Part shown: in pieces, positions 7,596 through 16,931 of the stretch
Numbering within the stretch: the stretch's first letter is position 1
How the letters are laid out: every line of letters starts with the position of its first letter
Source: JBCDCB01 sp039182735
GTDB lineage: Bacteria; Planctomycetota; Phycisphaerae; Phycisphaerales; UBA1924
NCBI GenBank assembly: GCA_039182735.1
Contig: JBCDCB010000038.1
Span: 1-31,082 of the forward strand
DNA: 31,082 bases
Reading direction: 5' to 3'
Program-made: the position numbers and the translations under genes
Notes under the pieces: model-generated
Told to the model about the DNA's origin: nothing
The model's database searches: none
What the model saw: the letters and a program-made list of their open reading frames with translations, nothing else

Positions 7596-9559
7596 TGCAC
7601 GACGAGGCCGCGAGCACGGCGGAAGCGGTCGAAGCGCCGAGCGCGCCCGCGCGCTCGCGCAGCAACATCGAGGTCCTGATCCCGACGTTCAACGAGGAGC
7701 TGAACATCGAGCACGCGCTGCGGAGCGTGGTCGAATGGGCGGACCGCGTTGTTGTGGTGGATTCGGAATCGAGCGACCGAACGCGTGAGATCGCCGAGGA
7801 AATGGGCGCCGAAGTGATCGTGCAGCCGTGGCTGGGCTACGCGCGGCAGAAGAACTGGGCGCTGGCCAACGGCGGGTTCGAGGCGGACTGGACGTTCATC
7901 CTCGACGCGGACGAGCAGATCACCGAGGAGCTGCGCGACGAGCTGCTCGCGATCGCGGCGAAGCCATCGAGCGAGGTGGAGCAGGCGGGCTTCTACATCA
8001 ACCGCCTGACCTTCTTCATGGGCAAGCCGATCCGCTACTGCGGGTTCTTCCCGTCGTACAACCTGCGCTTCTTCAAGCGCGGCAGCGCGGAGTACGAGGA
8101 GCGCGAGGTCCACGAGCACATGGTGGTCAACGGGCCCACGGCGCGTTTGCGCTACATGATGCTGCACAACGACCGTCGCGGGCTCGAGCACTTCATCGCC
8201 AAGCACAATCGCTACAGCACGCTGGAGGCGCGCGAGCTGGTCAAAGAAGGCCGCTCGAAGGCAAAGCGTGCGACGAATCTGGAGCGCGGGATCGCGCTGC
8301 GGCGTTGGCTCAAGCACAGCGTACAGCCGCGCCTGCCCCTGCCGGGCTTCTGGCGCTTCGCGTACACGTACATCGTGCGGCTCGGCTTCCTTGATGGGAT
8401 CAACGGGCTGCGCTTCAGCCTGTTCCTGGCGACGTACGACTTCTTCATCGCGATCAAGCTCGCGGAACTGAAGGGCGCGCGCGCGGACCGCCCGGCGGAG
8501 GCGCCCCCGGATCTGGTGAAGGGCATCAAGCCCAAGCGCCCGAGCGAGCAGCCGTCGCGCGTGGCCGACGAGCCCGCGCCGGCGCTGCAGGAATCGCCCA
8601 AGACCGGCCCGACCGACGCGCTCGCCAACCCGCAGCGCACCGGGGATTGGCGCCCGCTCACCCTCGCGGACAAGGACACGACGCCCAAGGCGCCGATCTC
8701 GATCGTGGTGCTGACGTACCAGGAAGAGATCAACATCCGCGCGTGCCTCGAGAGCATCGCGTGGTGCGACGACGTCCACGTGCTCGACAGCGGGTCGAGC
8801 GACCGCACGGCGGAGATCGCGCGTAAGATGGGCGCGCAGGTCCACGTGAATCCGTTCAAGAGCTTCGGGCAGCAGCGCAACTGGGCGATCGACAACATCT
8901 CCTGCAAGCACCGATGGCACTTCCACCTGGACGCGGACGAGCGTTTCACGCCGGCGCTGGCGGAAGAACTGAACAAGCGCCTGACGGAGACCGAGGCGAG
9001 CGACGGATCGCACGCGTTCCGCTGCCCGTCGATGATGGTCTTCATGGACCAGTGGCTGCGTCACGCGGCGGAGTACCCGGTCTACCAGGTGCGCCTGTTC
9101 GACAGCGAGAACTGCCGCTTCGAGGACTTCGGGCACGGGCAGCGCGAGGTGTGCGAGGGGCCGATCGGGACGCTGGAGAACCCGTACCTGCACTACAACT
9201 TCTCGAAGGGCATCGAGGAGTGGTTCGACAAGCACAACCGCTACAGCACGCTCGAAGCGACGCAGGCGCGCCAGCAGCCGAGCGCGGGTCTGATGACGCA
9301 GATCAGGGGTGTATTCAGCGGGGACTCGACGGACAAGCGGCGCGCGCTCAAGTCGCTTTCGTACCGCGTGCCGATGCGATCGTCGCTTGTGCTCATGTAC
9401 ACGATGCTCTTCCGGCGCGGGTTCCTCGACGGCAAGGCGGGACTGAACTACGCGCGCATGCGCGCGATCTACGAGGGCATGATCTCCGTCAAGCTCAGCG
9501 TGCAGAAGCACCGCGTGTCGATGGGGCGCGAAGAGAGCGACGAGGGGCACCGCGCATGA
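7595..9559 (+). CDS. Double glycosyltransferase: fusion of two GT2 (WaaE-like) domains
   Basis: The 654-residue protein holds two complete GT-A family 2 domains. Domain 1 (about 23-290) has VLIPTFNEELNI (27-38), VVDSESSDRT and the metal/donor motif DADEQ (104-108). Domain 2 (about 366-654) has VVLTYQEEINI (371-381), VLDSGSSDRT and DADER (446-450). Both carry the segment KHNRYSTLEA (203-212 and 546-555), and both end with an LGFLDG/RRGFLDG-type amphipathic helix, as in WaaE/KdtX-like beta-glycosyltransferases. A proline-, lysine- and glutamate-rich linker (about 291-365) joins them. Normal family members have a single domain of about 250-300 residues, so this looks like a duplication and fusion. 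It may add two consecutive sugars. GGAG lies five bases before the ATG, and it overlaps the next gene by four bases. Confidence 0.9.
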   Translation: MHDEAASTAEAVEAPSAPARSRSNIEVLIPTFNEELNIEHALRSVVEWADRVVVVDSESSDRTREIAEEMGAEVIVQPWLGYARQKNWALANGGFEADWTFILDADEQITEELRDELLAIAAKPSSEVEQAGFYINRLTFFMGKPIRYCGFFPSYNLRFFKRGSAEYEEREVHEHMVVNGPTARLRYMMLHNDRRGLEHFIAKHNRYSTLEARELVKEGRSKAKRATNLERGIALRRWLKHSVQPRLPLPGFWRFAYTYIVRLGFLDGINGLRFSLFLATYDFFIAIKLAELKGARADRPAEAPPDLVKGIKPKRPSEQPSRVADEPAPALQESPKTGPTDALANPQRTGDWRPLTLADKDTTPKAPISIVVLTYQEEINIRACLESIAWCDDVHVLDSGSSDRTAEIARKMGAQVHVNPFKSFGQQRNWAIDNISCKHRWHFHLDADERFTPALAEELNKRLTETEASDGSHAFRCPSMMVFMDQWLRHAAEYPVYQVRLFDSENCRFEDFGHGQREVCEGPIGTLENPYLHYNFSKGIEEWFDKHNRYSTLEATQARQQPSAGLMTQIRGVFSGDSTDKRRALKSLSYRVPMRSSLVLMYTMLFRRGFLDGKAGLNYARMRAIYEGMISVKLSVQKHRVSMGREESDEGHRA

Positions 9560-10155
9560 ACGATGCCGAGGCCCCCATCACGCAGCCGCCGGTGGTCGAG
9601 GACACGCAGCGCGCGGTCAGCCCGTACACGACCAAAGAGAAGATCATGCGGGTGCTGTGGGACTACGTCGGGTCGGTGCTGTTCCGGTTCACGTTCCACA
9701 ACTGGTACGAGCTGCGCGCGTCGCTGCTGCGTGTGTTCGGCGCGACGGTGGGCAAGCCGACGCGGATCCGCGCGAGCGCGAAGATCGAGCAGCCGTGGAA
9801 CCTGACGATCGGGGACAACTCGTCGATCGGGGACGGGGCGATCGTGTACTGCCTGGGCAAGGTGACGATCGGGCGCAACGTGTCGATTTCGCAGCTGGCG
9901 CACCTGTGCGCGGGGACGCACGACTTCACGAAGCCGGACCTCCCGCTGCTGCGTCCGCCGATCGTGATCGAGGACGAGGTGTGGATCGCGGGGGACGCCT
10001 TCGTGGGCCCGGACGTCACGGTGCGCGAGGGGTGCGTGATCGGGGCGCGTTCGAGCGTGTACAAGGACACGGAGGCGTGGAAGGTCTACGCTGGGAACCC
10101 CGCGCGGCCCATCAAGGACCGGGTGATCGAGCGATCCAAAGGCGATGCGACATGA
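9556..10155 (+). CDS. WcaF-like hexapeptide-repeat O-acetyltransferase
   Basis: This 199-residue protein has a left-handed beta-helix of the xenobiotic/colanic acid acetyltransferase class, which uses acetyl-CoA to acetylate sugars. Isoleucine-patch repeats run from about residue 83 to 170 (LTIGDNSSIGDGAIV, VTIGRNVSISQLA, IVIEDEVWIAGDAFVGPDVTV). The catalytic His is His122 in GTHDF. The N-terminal segment FHNWYELRASLLRVFGATVG (47-66) is typical of WcaF-type proteins, and YAGNPARPIKDR (178-189) closes the helix. Start and stop overlap the neighbours with ATGA junctions. It is the second acylating enzyme in the locus besides the membrane acyltransferase. It would act in the cytoplasm on a lipid-linked intermediate, whereas the membrane enzyme may act later; that division is inference. 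Confidence 0.92.
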   Translation: MNDAEAPITQPPVVEDTQRAVSPYTTKEKIMRVLWDYVGSVLFRFTFHNWYELRASLLRVFGATVGKPTRIRASAKIEQPWNLTIGDNSSIGDGAIVYCLGKVTIGRNVSISQLAHLCAGTHDFTKPDLPLLRPPIVIEDEVWIAGDAFVGPDVTVREGCVIGARSSVYKDTEAWKVYAGNPARPIKDRVIERSKGDAT

Positions 10156-10223
10156 CCGCGGCTGTTCGGAGTCTCGATCAAGTTGGCTGCACAACGGCGT
10201 GGCGGGAGATCCTGCGTGGCTGA
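10152..10223 (+). CDS. Possible 23-codon coupling ORF
   Basis: An ATG overlapping the acetyltransferase stop (ATGA, 10152-10155) opens a frame of 23 codons. It closes at TGA 10221-10223, eight bases inside the next gene. The peptide, starting MTAAVRSLDQVGC, is not recognised. Its value may be to carry ribosomes across the 60-base gap to the sulfotransferase start. It could equally be chance or the remains of a shortened gene. Confidence 0.2.
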   Translation: MTAAVRSLDQVGCTTAWREILRG

Positions 10224-11148
10224 CTCGGTGAACGAACTGAAGCCGCCGGTGCTGGTGGTCGGCGGAACGCGCTCGGGCACGAGCATCCTCGCGAAACTGC
10301 TCGGCGCAGCGCCGGGGCACTGCCTGTGGTACGAGCCGAACATCATCTGGCGGATCGGCAGCGCGTACAGCCCGGACGACGCGGTGGACGCAACGGTCGC
10401 GACGCGCGCGGTGCGCCGGAAGATCCACCGGCTTTTCCTCGAGTACCAGCGTCGCCATGACGGCGCGCGGGTTGTCGAGAAGACGCCGTACAACGTGCTA
10501 CGCGTCGGATTCCTGCACGCGGTGTTTCCCGACGCGCGGATCGTGCACATCTATCGAGACGGTCGCGCGAACCTGCGTTCGCAGCTCGATCGTTTCGAGA
10601 ACTTCCGAACGTACAACGTGACAAGCGGTCGCAGCGCGCAGGTCATTCGCGAGCGGCTCTCGACGATCCCGTGGTGGGAATGGCCCGCGTACCTGCCACG
10701 CGCCGCGGGTGGGCTCTTCCGCAGCTACGTCACGAAGCAGAAGCCCGGCTGGTGGGGCGTTCGCTACCCGGGCTGGCGGGAAGATCGCGGGCGGCTCTCG
10801 AAGACAAAGATCGCGGCAAAGCAGTGGGTCGTCGCCGTGACCGAGGCGCGCAGAGCCCTTGCCGAGCTTCCGCGCGACGCGTGGTTCGAGACCCGCTACG
10901 AAGACCTCGTGACAAACCCGCGCGAGAGTTTCGACCAGATCGCTCGGTTCATCGGCATGGACGACGAGGCGAGGGAGCGGTTGGTCGATGCGGCCGGCGA
11001 GTCCGTTCGCACCTCCTCCCTGACCAAGTGGCGGGACGAACTCGAGCCCGGCGTATTGGATGAGGCCATGCCGATCATGGGAGACCTGCTCGACGAGCTC
11101 GGGTACCTCGCCGATGACGATCGTCAGGAGGCGCTCGCCGAGGCGTGA
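10216..11148 (+). CDS. PAPS-dependent sulfotransferase 1
   Basis: This 310-residue protein is a sulfotransferase-fold enzyme. The 5'-phosphosulfate-binding loop is VVGGTRSGTSIL (14-25), and the 3'-phosphate-binding region is IVHIYRDGRANLRSQ (109-123, with Arg114 and Ser122). The central stretch with GWWGVRYPGW and the late RYEDLVTNP are characteristic of bacterial sulfotransferase-family proteins. It would transfer sulfate from PAPS to a sugar hydroxyl of the glycan or its lipid-linked precursor. The acceptor is unknown. The GTG at 10216 is chosen because GGGAGA lies seven bases upstream; GTG 10228 and a TTG at 10183 are alternatives. It directly precedes sat, the gene that makes its cofactor precursor, which supports a real sulfation role. 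Confidence 0.85.
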   Translation: MADSVNELKPPVLVVGGTRSGTSILAKLLGAAPGHCLWYEPNIIWRIGSAYSPDDAVDATVATRAVRRKIHRLFLEYQRRHDGARVVEKTPYNVLRVGFLHAVFPDARIVHIYRDGRANLRSQLDRFENFRTYNVTSGRSAQVIRERLSTIPWWEWPAYLPRAAGGLFRSYVTKQKPGWWGVRYPGWREDRGRLSKTKIAAKQWVVAVTEARRALAELPRDAWFETRYEDLVTNPRESFDQIARFIGMDDEARERLVDAAGESVRTSSLTKWRDELEPGVLDEAMPIMGDLLDELGYLADDDRQEALAEA

Positions 11149-11256
11149 GAAGCCGGCGGCGTGCGCAAGAATCGACCGGTTCCGCTGCTACACTATTCCC
11201 GCTCGTGTTCGGCAAGGGCTCGAGCGACCCATCCCATCACCCGGAGGACCGAAGAC
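11149..11256 (+). promoter_or_regulatory. Gap before sat with possible -10 element
   Basis: This 108-base gap is the largest within the plus-strand biosynthetic run. TACACT at 11189-11194 could be a -10 element for an internal promoter, but no good -35 is seen at the right distance. The ribosome-binding site GGAGG lies at 11243-11247. No gene is visible. Confidence 0.3.
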
Positions 11257-12432
<1,176 letters not shown>

Positions 12433-12438
12433 CGCGAA

Positions 12439-12456
12439 CCGGCGCGCACACGCCGG
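12439..12456 (+). other. Small hairpin in the sat-GT4 gap
   Basis: CCGGCG (12439-12444) pairs with CGCCGG (12451-12456) across a six-base loop in the 38-base gap between sat and the next gene. There is no T-run, so it may be a stability or processing element and not a terminator. Confidence 0.3.
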
Positions 12457-12470
12457 CGTAGGAACCGTCG

Positions 12471-13688
12471 ATGCGCATCGTGCACGTGATCAACACCATC
12501 GACCCCTCGGCGGGCGGACCGTCGGCGGTCGTCACGCGTCTCGCCTCCGCGCAGGTCCGCCTGGGTCACGATGTCTCCATCGTCACCGGGTTCGACCCCG
12601 CGCGGCGAGAACAGATCGAACAGTCCCTGCCGAGCGTCGAGGGATTCGATCGCGTCAGCCTCGTGAAGATCGAGCCCCCGCGCGACGGCGTGAAGGGGCT
12701 CTTCGACACCGGCTTCGAGCGCACGCTCGACGGGCTCGCGCCGATCGACGCGGTCCACATGCACGGCGTGTGGGACCCCCCGCTGCTGCGTGCCTCCAAG
12801 TGGTGCAAGCGCAACGGGGTGCCGTACTACATCCGCCCGGCGGGGATGCTCGACGACTGGTCGCTCGAGCATCAGTCGGCGAAGAAGAAGGTCGCGCTTG
12901 CGATCGGGTTCCGCGCGATGCTGCGCAACGCCGTGGGCATCCACGCGCTGAACCGCCACGAGCTCGAGACGATCCGTCGGCGTGGGTTCAATCGCTCGCT
13001 CCACCAGATCCCCAACGGCGTGTTCCTGGAGGAGATCGAGCGCGAGACGGAGCCCGGCGCCTTCGCGTTCAAGGTGGACGGGCTCGACGGCAAGCCGTTT
13101 GCGCTCTTCCTCTCGCGCCTGCATTACAAGAAGGGGCTGGACATCCTCGCCGAGGCGTGGGTGCGTGCGTCGGATCGTGTCGGTGGGGCGCACCTAGTAG
13201 TGGCGGGCCCGCGCGAGGACGACTCGATCGACGGGTTCAACACGCGCATCAAAGAGGCCGGGCTTCAGGACAGCGTGCACGTGGTGGGCCCGATCTACGG
13301 CGCGGACAAGACGGCGGCGTTCCGTGACGCGCGGTGCTTCGTCCTGCCGAGCCGGCAGGAAGGGTTCAGCGTGGCGATCACGGAGTCGCTGGCGCTGGGG
13401 ACGCCGGCGGTGGTGACGCGGGACTGCCACTTCCCGGAGGTGGGCGAGGAGCGTGCGGGCGTGGAGACGTCGCTGGACGCGGGCGAGGTCGCCGAGGGGC
13501 TCGTCGCGATGCTGGCGGACGCATCGGCGGCACGGGAAGCGGGCGAGCGTGCGTCGGCATTGGTCCGAGAACGCTTCACCTGGCCGGCGATTGCGCGGGC
13601 GACGCTGACGATGTACGGCGAGGATGCCGATGAGCCGTCTGTGCCGGTCGGCGCATCGGGCGTCGAGCGCGATCGCGTGGAGTCGTAA
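12471..13688 (+). CDS. GT4 glycosyltransferase
   Basis: This 405-residue GT-B retaining glycosyltransferase starts with MRIVHVINTIDPSAGGPSAVV, the usual acceptor-domain glycine loop (15-16). HMHGVWDPP (97-104) and RPAGMLDDWSL (122-132) follow. The donor domain has LFLSRLHYKKGLDIL (212-226) and the family's E-x7-E motif (Glu297 and Glu305 in EGFSVAITE). ATG 12471 lies about ten bases after a GGAA. The stop codon is immediately followed by the ATG of sulfotransferase 2 with no gap, so translation is coupled. It probably adds one sugar of the repeat unit. The sugar cannot be predicted, though the nucleotide sugars made nearby are GDP- and UDP-linked. Confidence 0.9.
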   Translation: MRIVHVINTIDPSAGGPSAVVTRLASAQVRLGHDVSIVTGFDPARREQIEQSLPSVEGFDRVSLVKIEPPRDGVKGLFDTGFERTLDGLAPIDAVHMHGVWDPPLLRASKWCKRNGVPYYIRPAGMLDDWSLEHQSAKKKVALAIGFRAMLRNAVGIHALNRHELETIRRRGFNRSLHQIPNGVFLEEIERETEPGAFAFKVDGLDGKPFALFLSRLHYKKGLDILAEAWVRASDRVGGAHLVVAGPREDDSIDGFNTRIKEAGLQDSVHVVGPIYGADKTAAFRDARCFVLPSRQEGFSVAITESLALGTPAVVTRDCHFPEVGEERAGVETSLDAGEVAEGLVAMLADASAAREAGERASALVRERFTWPAIARATLTMYGEDADEPSVPVGASGVERDRVES

Positions 13689-14570
13689 ATGGGTTCGAGC
13701 CTGCTCCAGAACGTCGGGCGAAGACTGCGGCGCAGCCCGCTGCTGCTGTGGGCCGGGCACCACGGATCGGTTTGGATCGGTACACGCTTCAGCGAGTCGA
13801 TCCCCATGTACTTCGTGATCGGGTACCCCAAGAGCGGGACGACGTGGGTCACGCAGCTCGTCGCGGACTACCTGATGCTTCCGTACCCGCAGCACCTGCT
13901 GCTGCCGGCGACGTTCCCCGCGGTGATCCACGGGCATGAGTCGCTCACCTCATCGCTGATCGGGCGGTGCATCTATACCGTCCGCGATCCGCGAGACGCG
14001 GTGATGAGCTACTACTGGCGCAGCACAAAGCAGCTCAAGATCAACAAGACGAAGGGACGCCTCAGGGCGTATCAGCGCGGGCTGCGGGCAAACCCCGACA
14101 ACCTCGAAGACCACGCCGCGAACATCCCGGCCTTTGTCGAGCGATACCTGGAGAACACCTCCGGCACGCGTCACACGTGGCGCGGGCACGTGCAGACGTA
14201 CTTGCGGGAGCGGGAACGTGTGCCGCTGGTAACGTACGAACGCCTGCTTGAATCCCCGGTCGAGGAGATGTCGCAGGCGATCGAAGCGTTGACGGGCGAA
14301 ACGACGGACCGCGAGCGGATGGGCTGGGCCGTCGCGAAGTACTCGTTCGCGAACCGGAAGAAGGTGATCACGCCGGGCTACGACAAGTCGTTCCTGCGAT
14401 CGGGTCGTTCCGGCGGCTGGCGCGACTGGGTGACGCGGAAGACGGCGGAAGTCTTCGCGGAGCGCTGCGGCGACGAGCTCGTGCAGTTCGGGTACGAAGC
14501 CGACGCGTCGTGGATCGATGCGTGCCCGCCCGCGCTCCCCGAGCGCGAGCCGGAGGCGGCCCATGCCTGA
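13689..14570 (+). CDS. PAPS-dependent sulfotransferase 2 (SULT-like)
   Basis: Of the three sulfotransferases this one is closest to the classical cytosolic type. The 293-residue protein has the phosphosulfate loop GYPKSGTTWV (45-54) and the 3'-phosphate motif YTVRDPRDAVMSYY (96-109). The late GxxGxW-type motif is FLRSGRSGGWRDW (235-247). His81 or His83 in VIHGHES is the likely catalytic base, by analogy with the HD/HE position in this fold. The first 40 residues are basic and amphipathic and may lie on the membrane. It starts directly after the GT4 stop and overlaps the next gene by eight bases. It should sulfate a sugar unit or lipid-linked oligosaccharide in the cytoplasm; the target position is unknown. 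Confidence 0.93.
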   Translation: MGSSLLQNVGRRLRRSPLLLWAGHHGSVWIGTRFSESIPMYFVIGYPKSGTTWVTQLVADYLMLPYPQHLLLPATFPAVIHGHESLTSSLIGRCIYTVRDPRDAVMSYYWRSTKQLKINKTKGRLRAYQRGLRANPDNLEDHAANIPAFVERYLENTSGTRHTWRGHVQTYLRERERVPLVTYERLLESPVEEMSQAIEALTGETTDRERMGWAVAKYSFANRKKVITPGYDKSFLRSGRSGGWRDWVTRKTAEVFAERCGDELVQFGYEADASWIDACPPALPEREPEAAHA

Positions 14571-15465
14571 GCGCTTCCCGGACTTCCTCATCATCGGCTC
14601 GATGAAGTCGGGCACGACGACGCTCTTCGCCGACCTCGCGGCGCAGAACGCCCTCTTCGGGCCCAGCGAGAAGGAGCTCGACGCACTGCTCGAAGATGGC
14701 GTGCTGCGCGACTCCGGGCGGCGTGAATACGCCGGCAAGTTCAAGCCCGCCCGCCCGGACCAGCTCTGCTTTGAGGCGAGCACCGGGTACACCAAGCACC
14801 CGGAGTTTTTCGGCGCACCGGCGCGCGCGCTCGAGCTCTGCGGCCCCGCGCTCAAGCTGATCTACATTATCCGCGAGCCGATGGGGCGGATCATCAGCCA
14901 TCATCATCACTGGCGCGCGATCGACAAGGCAGTCGAGACGGTGGATGAAGCCGTCCGCGTAGACTCGCGCTACCTCGCGTGGTCTCGATACGCGTGGCAG
15001 CTCGATCACTGGCTCGATCACTTCCCGCAAGAGAACGTGCTGCTCGTGCGCTTCAACGATCTTGTGAAGAACCGGGTGGGAACGTCGCGGCTCGTGTGCG
15101 AGTTCCTGGGTGTCGCGTGCGATGAGTCGGTCGTCGATCCCGAACGCGTGATGAACATGAGCGCCGGCAAGCCCGTGGACACCACGGTGACCTCGTCGAT
15201 CGCGACGAATCCGCTCTATCGCAAGTACGTGCGCCCCCTGCTGCCCACCGGGCTGCGCGACAAGACACGACGACTGCTGAGCGCTCGCTCGACGCACGAG
15301 AAGTCGAGGCCCTCGCGCGAGACCGTCGAGCGCGTCTACGCGGATCTCGCTGAGGACCTCGAACGCCTGCGCCCGCTCATGCGCGGACACGAACTCGGAT
15401 GGTCCGTCGAGTCGGCGATCGAGAAGCACTGCGAGCCGGCACCGGCGGGAGGTGCCGCATGCTGA
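14563..15465 (+). CDS. PAPS-dependent sulfotransferase 3 (heparan/NodH-like)
   Basis: This 300-residue sulfotransferase is clearly a different branch from its neighbour. The phosphosulfate loop is IIGSMKSGTTTL (10-21). PSEKELDALL replaces the usual KEPHFF-like segment, EASTGYTKHP (71-80) follows, and the 3'-phosphate motif is YIIREPMGRIISHHHH (101-116). This layout is seen in carbohydrate sulfotransferases of the heparan N-/3-O-sulfotransferase and NodH type. GGAGG lies six bases before ATG 14563, and the start lies inside the end of sulfotransferase 2. It overlaps the polymerase gene by seven bases. The low similarity to the other two sulfotransferases suggests three different acceptor positions, not a recent duplication. 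Confidence 0.9.
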   Translation: MPERFPDFLIIGSMKSGTTTLFADLAAQNALFGPSEKELDALLEDGVLRDSGRREYAGKFKPARPDQLCFEASTGYTKHPEFFGAPARALELCGPALKLIYIIREPMGRIISHHHHWRAIDKAVETVDEAVRVDSRYLAWSRYAWQLDHWLDHFPQENVLLVRFNDLVKNRVGTSRLVCEFLGVACDESVVDPERVMNMSAGKPVDTTVTSSIATNPLYRKYVRPLLPTGLRDKTRRLLSARSTHEKSRPSRETVERVYADLAEDLERLRPLMRGHELGWSVESAIEKHCEPAPAGGAAC

Positions 15466-16931
15466 CCGCTCCCTTCCCCGCGCTGATGCTCTGGCTGCTC
15501 TCGCTGATCGTGCTGGCGGTCGTGGCGTTCGACGGCTTCACGCGGCGTGTGGACTTTGTGTCGCTTCGGAACTTTTTCTACCTCGGGTTCGTGCTGTTCC
15601 TGCTGCAGAACGCGGCGAGTTCCCTGTACACGGGCACCTATAGCTGGTTCACGCTCCGCGAGCCGCAAGCGACGGGCATCGCGTATCTGGCGCTGTGCTG
15701 CATGTTCCTCGGCCTGTTCCACGTGTTTTACATGAATGTCCCGCTTGGTCGGAAGCTCGCGGGCGTGCTGCCGAGCAACTTCAAAACGCCGGGCACAGGT
15801 AAGATGCTGGTGCTCACGGTCTTCTGCGCCGTCCTCGGCATGGTGCTTTTCTTCACGGTGAACATCCCGTACGTCGGGATCCTGGCGCGAGGCGTGGGGT
15901 GGTCGATGGCCGCGATCGCGTGCGGGCTCGGCGCATGGATGTGGGCGCGGAACTCGTTCAACCCGGTGTTTGTGTTCACGCTCATCAGCGTGTTCGCGGT
16001 GAGCGCGATCCCGGCGCTCTCCGGGCACTCTTCGCGGAAGCCGCTTGTGGGTCTCTTTGCCGCGGCGGTGTGGGGGGCGTGGTACGCGTCGTATCGCTAC
16101 CGCCCGTTCCGGAGCTACGCCTTGCCGCTGTCCCTGCTCCTGGCCGTGGGTATCAGCGCGGTGGCGCTGCTGACGGCAACGCGCGGCGCGGGGGGCGATC
16201 GCGAACGCAGCGCCGCCCAACACGCGCAGGCGATCGCGAGCGGTCTGTCCGTCAACAACATTCTGGACGGTGTGCGCGAGCTCTCCGGTGGTCAGTCGGG
16301 CGGGCCCATCAGCATGTGGCTTGTCGAGATGTACCCCGAGCGCCGCCCGTTCGAACCGCTCTTCACCGCGCGGTATTACTTCATGTTCCCACTGCCCCGC
16401 GCGTACTTCCCGTGGAAGGGCGAACCCGTTTCGGTCCGTATCGCGAAGATGGCCGACGTCGAGGGCGTGGATCAAGACTTCATCAAGGTCTCGCCGGGGA
16501 TGATGGGGCAGTTCTGGATCGACGGGGGCTGGCTCGCCGTCGCGTTCTATGCCGTCCCGCTCGGGATCATCTTCCGCATGCTCGATGAGTGGGCGCGCCG
16601 GAACGCCAACAGTGTGTTCGTCGTGCTCCCGCTGGGGTCGGGGCTCGCGGAGATCATCGGGCTCCCGCGCGGGGAGGTCACGCTCTTCGCCTTCAACGCG
16701 ACCCGAGCGATCATCCTCACCTTCATCCTCATGGTCATCCTCGCGAAGATCTTCCGTCTCGAAGACACGCGCCGCGAGGACCCCGATGTCGATCACTGGC
16801 TCGATGACCACGAGTACGCGTGGGAAGGCGAGGACGAGTACGACCACGACGTTCACGAAGAGCATGAGTACCCCGAAGACGGGTACACCGACTACAACGA
16901 CGAGTACGACCGCCCGAGCGCCGCGCGATGA
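15459..16931 (+). CDS. Wzy-like polysaccharide polymerase with acidic C-terminal tail
   Basis: This 490-residue multi-spanning membrane protein has about ten to twelve hydrophobic segments. A large loop (about 240-345) contains TRGAGGDRERS and FMFPLPRAYFPWKGEP (308-323), which resembles the conserved region of O-antigen/oligosaccharide repeat-unit polymerases. WIDGGWLAVAFYAVPLGI (353-370) follows. Such enzymes join lipid-linked repeat units at the outer face of the inner membrane. Residues about 434-486 form an unusual Asp/Glu/His/Tyr-rich tail of about 50 residues after the last membrane helix. GGGAGG six bases before ATG 15459 fixes the start. It is followed by the flippase with an ATGA overlap, which strongly supports a Wzx/Wzy pair. 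Polymerases vary widely in sequence, so the name rests on topology, motif and context. Confidence 0.82.
   Translation: MLTAPFPALMLWLLSLIVLAVVAFDGFTRRVDFVSLRNFFYLGFVLFLLQNAASSLYTGTYSWFTLREPQATGIAYLALCCMFLGLFHVFYMNVPLGRKLAGVLPSNFKTPGTGKMLVLTVFCAVLGMVLFFTVNIPYVGILARGVGWSMAAIACGLGAWMWARNSFNPVFVFTLISVFAVSAIPALSGHSSRKPLVGLFAAAVWGAWYASYRYRPFRSYALPLSLLLAVGISAVALLTATRGAGGDRERSAAQHAQAIASGLSVNNILDGVRELSGGQSGGPISMWLVEMYPERRPFEPLFTARYYFMFPLPRAYFPWKGEPVSVRIAKMADVEGVDQDFIKVSPGMMGQFWIDGGWLAVAFYAVPLGIIFRMLDEWARRNANSVFVVLPLGSGLAEIIGLPRGEVTLFAFNATRAIILTFILMVILAKIFRLEDTRREDPDVDHWLDDHEYAWEGEDEYDHDVHEEHEYPEDGYTDYNDEYDRPSAAR

Noticed and set aside
7388..9550. Very long open frame (720 codons) antisense to the double glycosyltransferase
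   Set aside because: It mirrors the sense gene's codon positions, is rich in Arg, His, Ala and Val without domain pattern, and is a GC-bias shadow.
15336..16865. 509-codon minus-strand frame opposite the polymerase
   Set aside because: It is highly charged, repetitive and without known motifs, and it would lie antisense to overlapping, well-supported genes.
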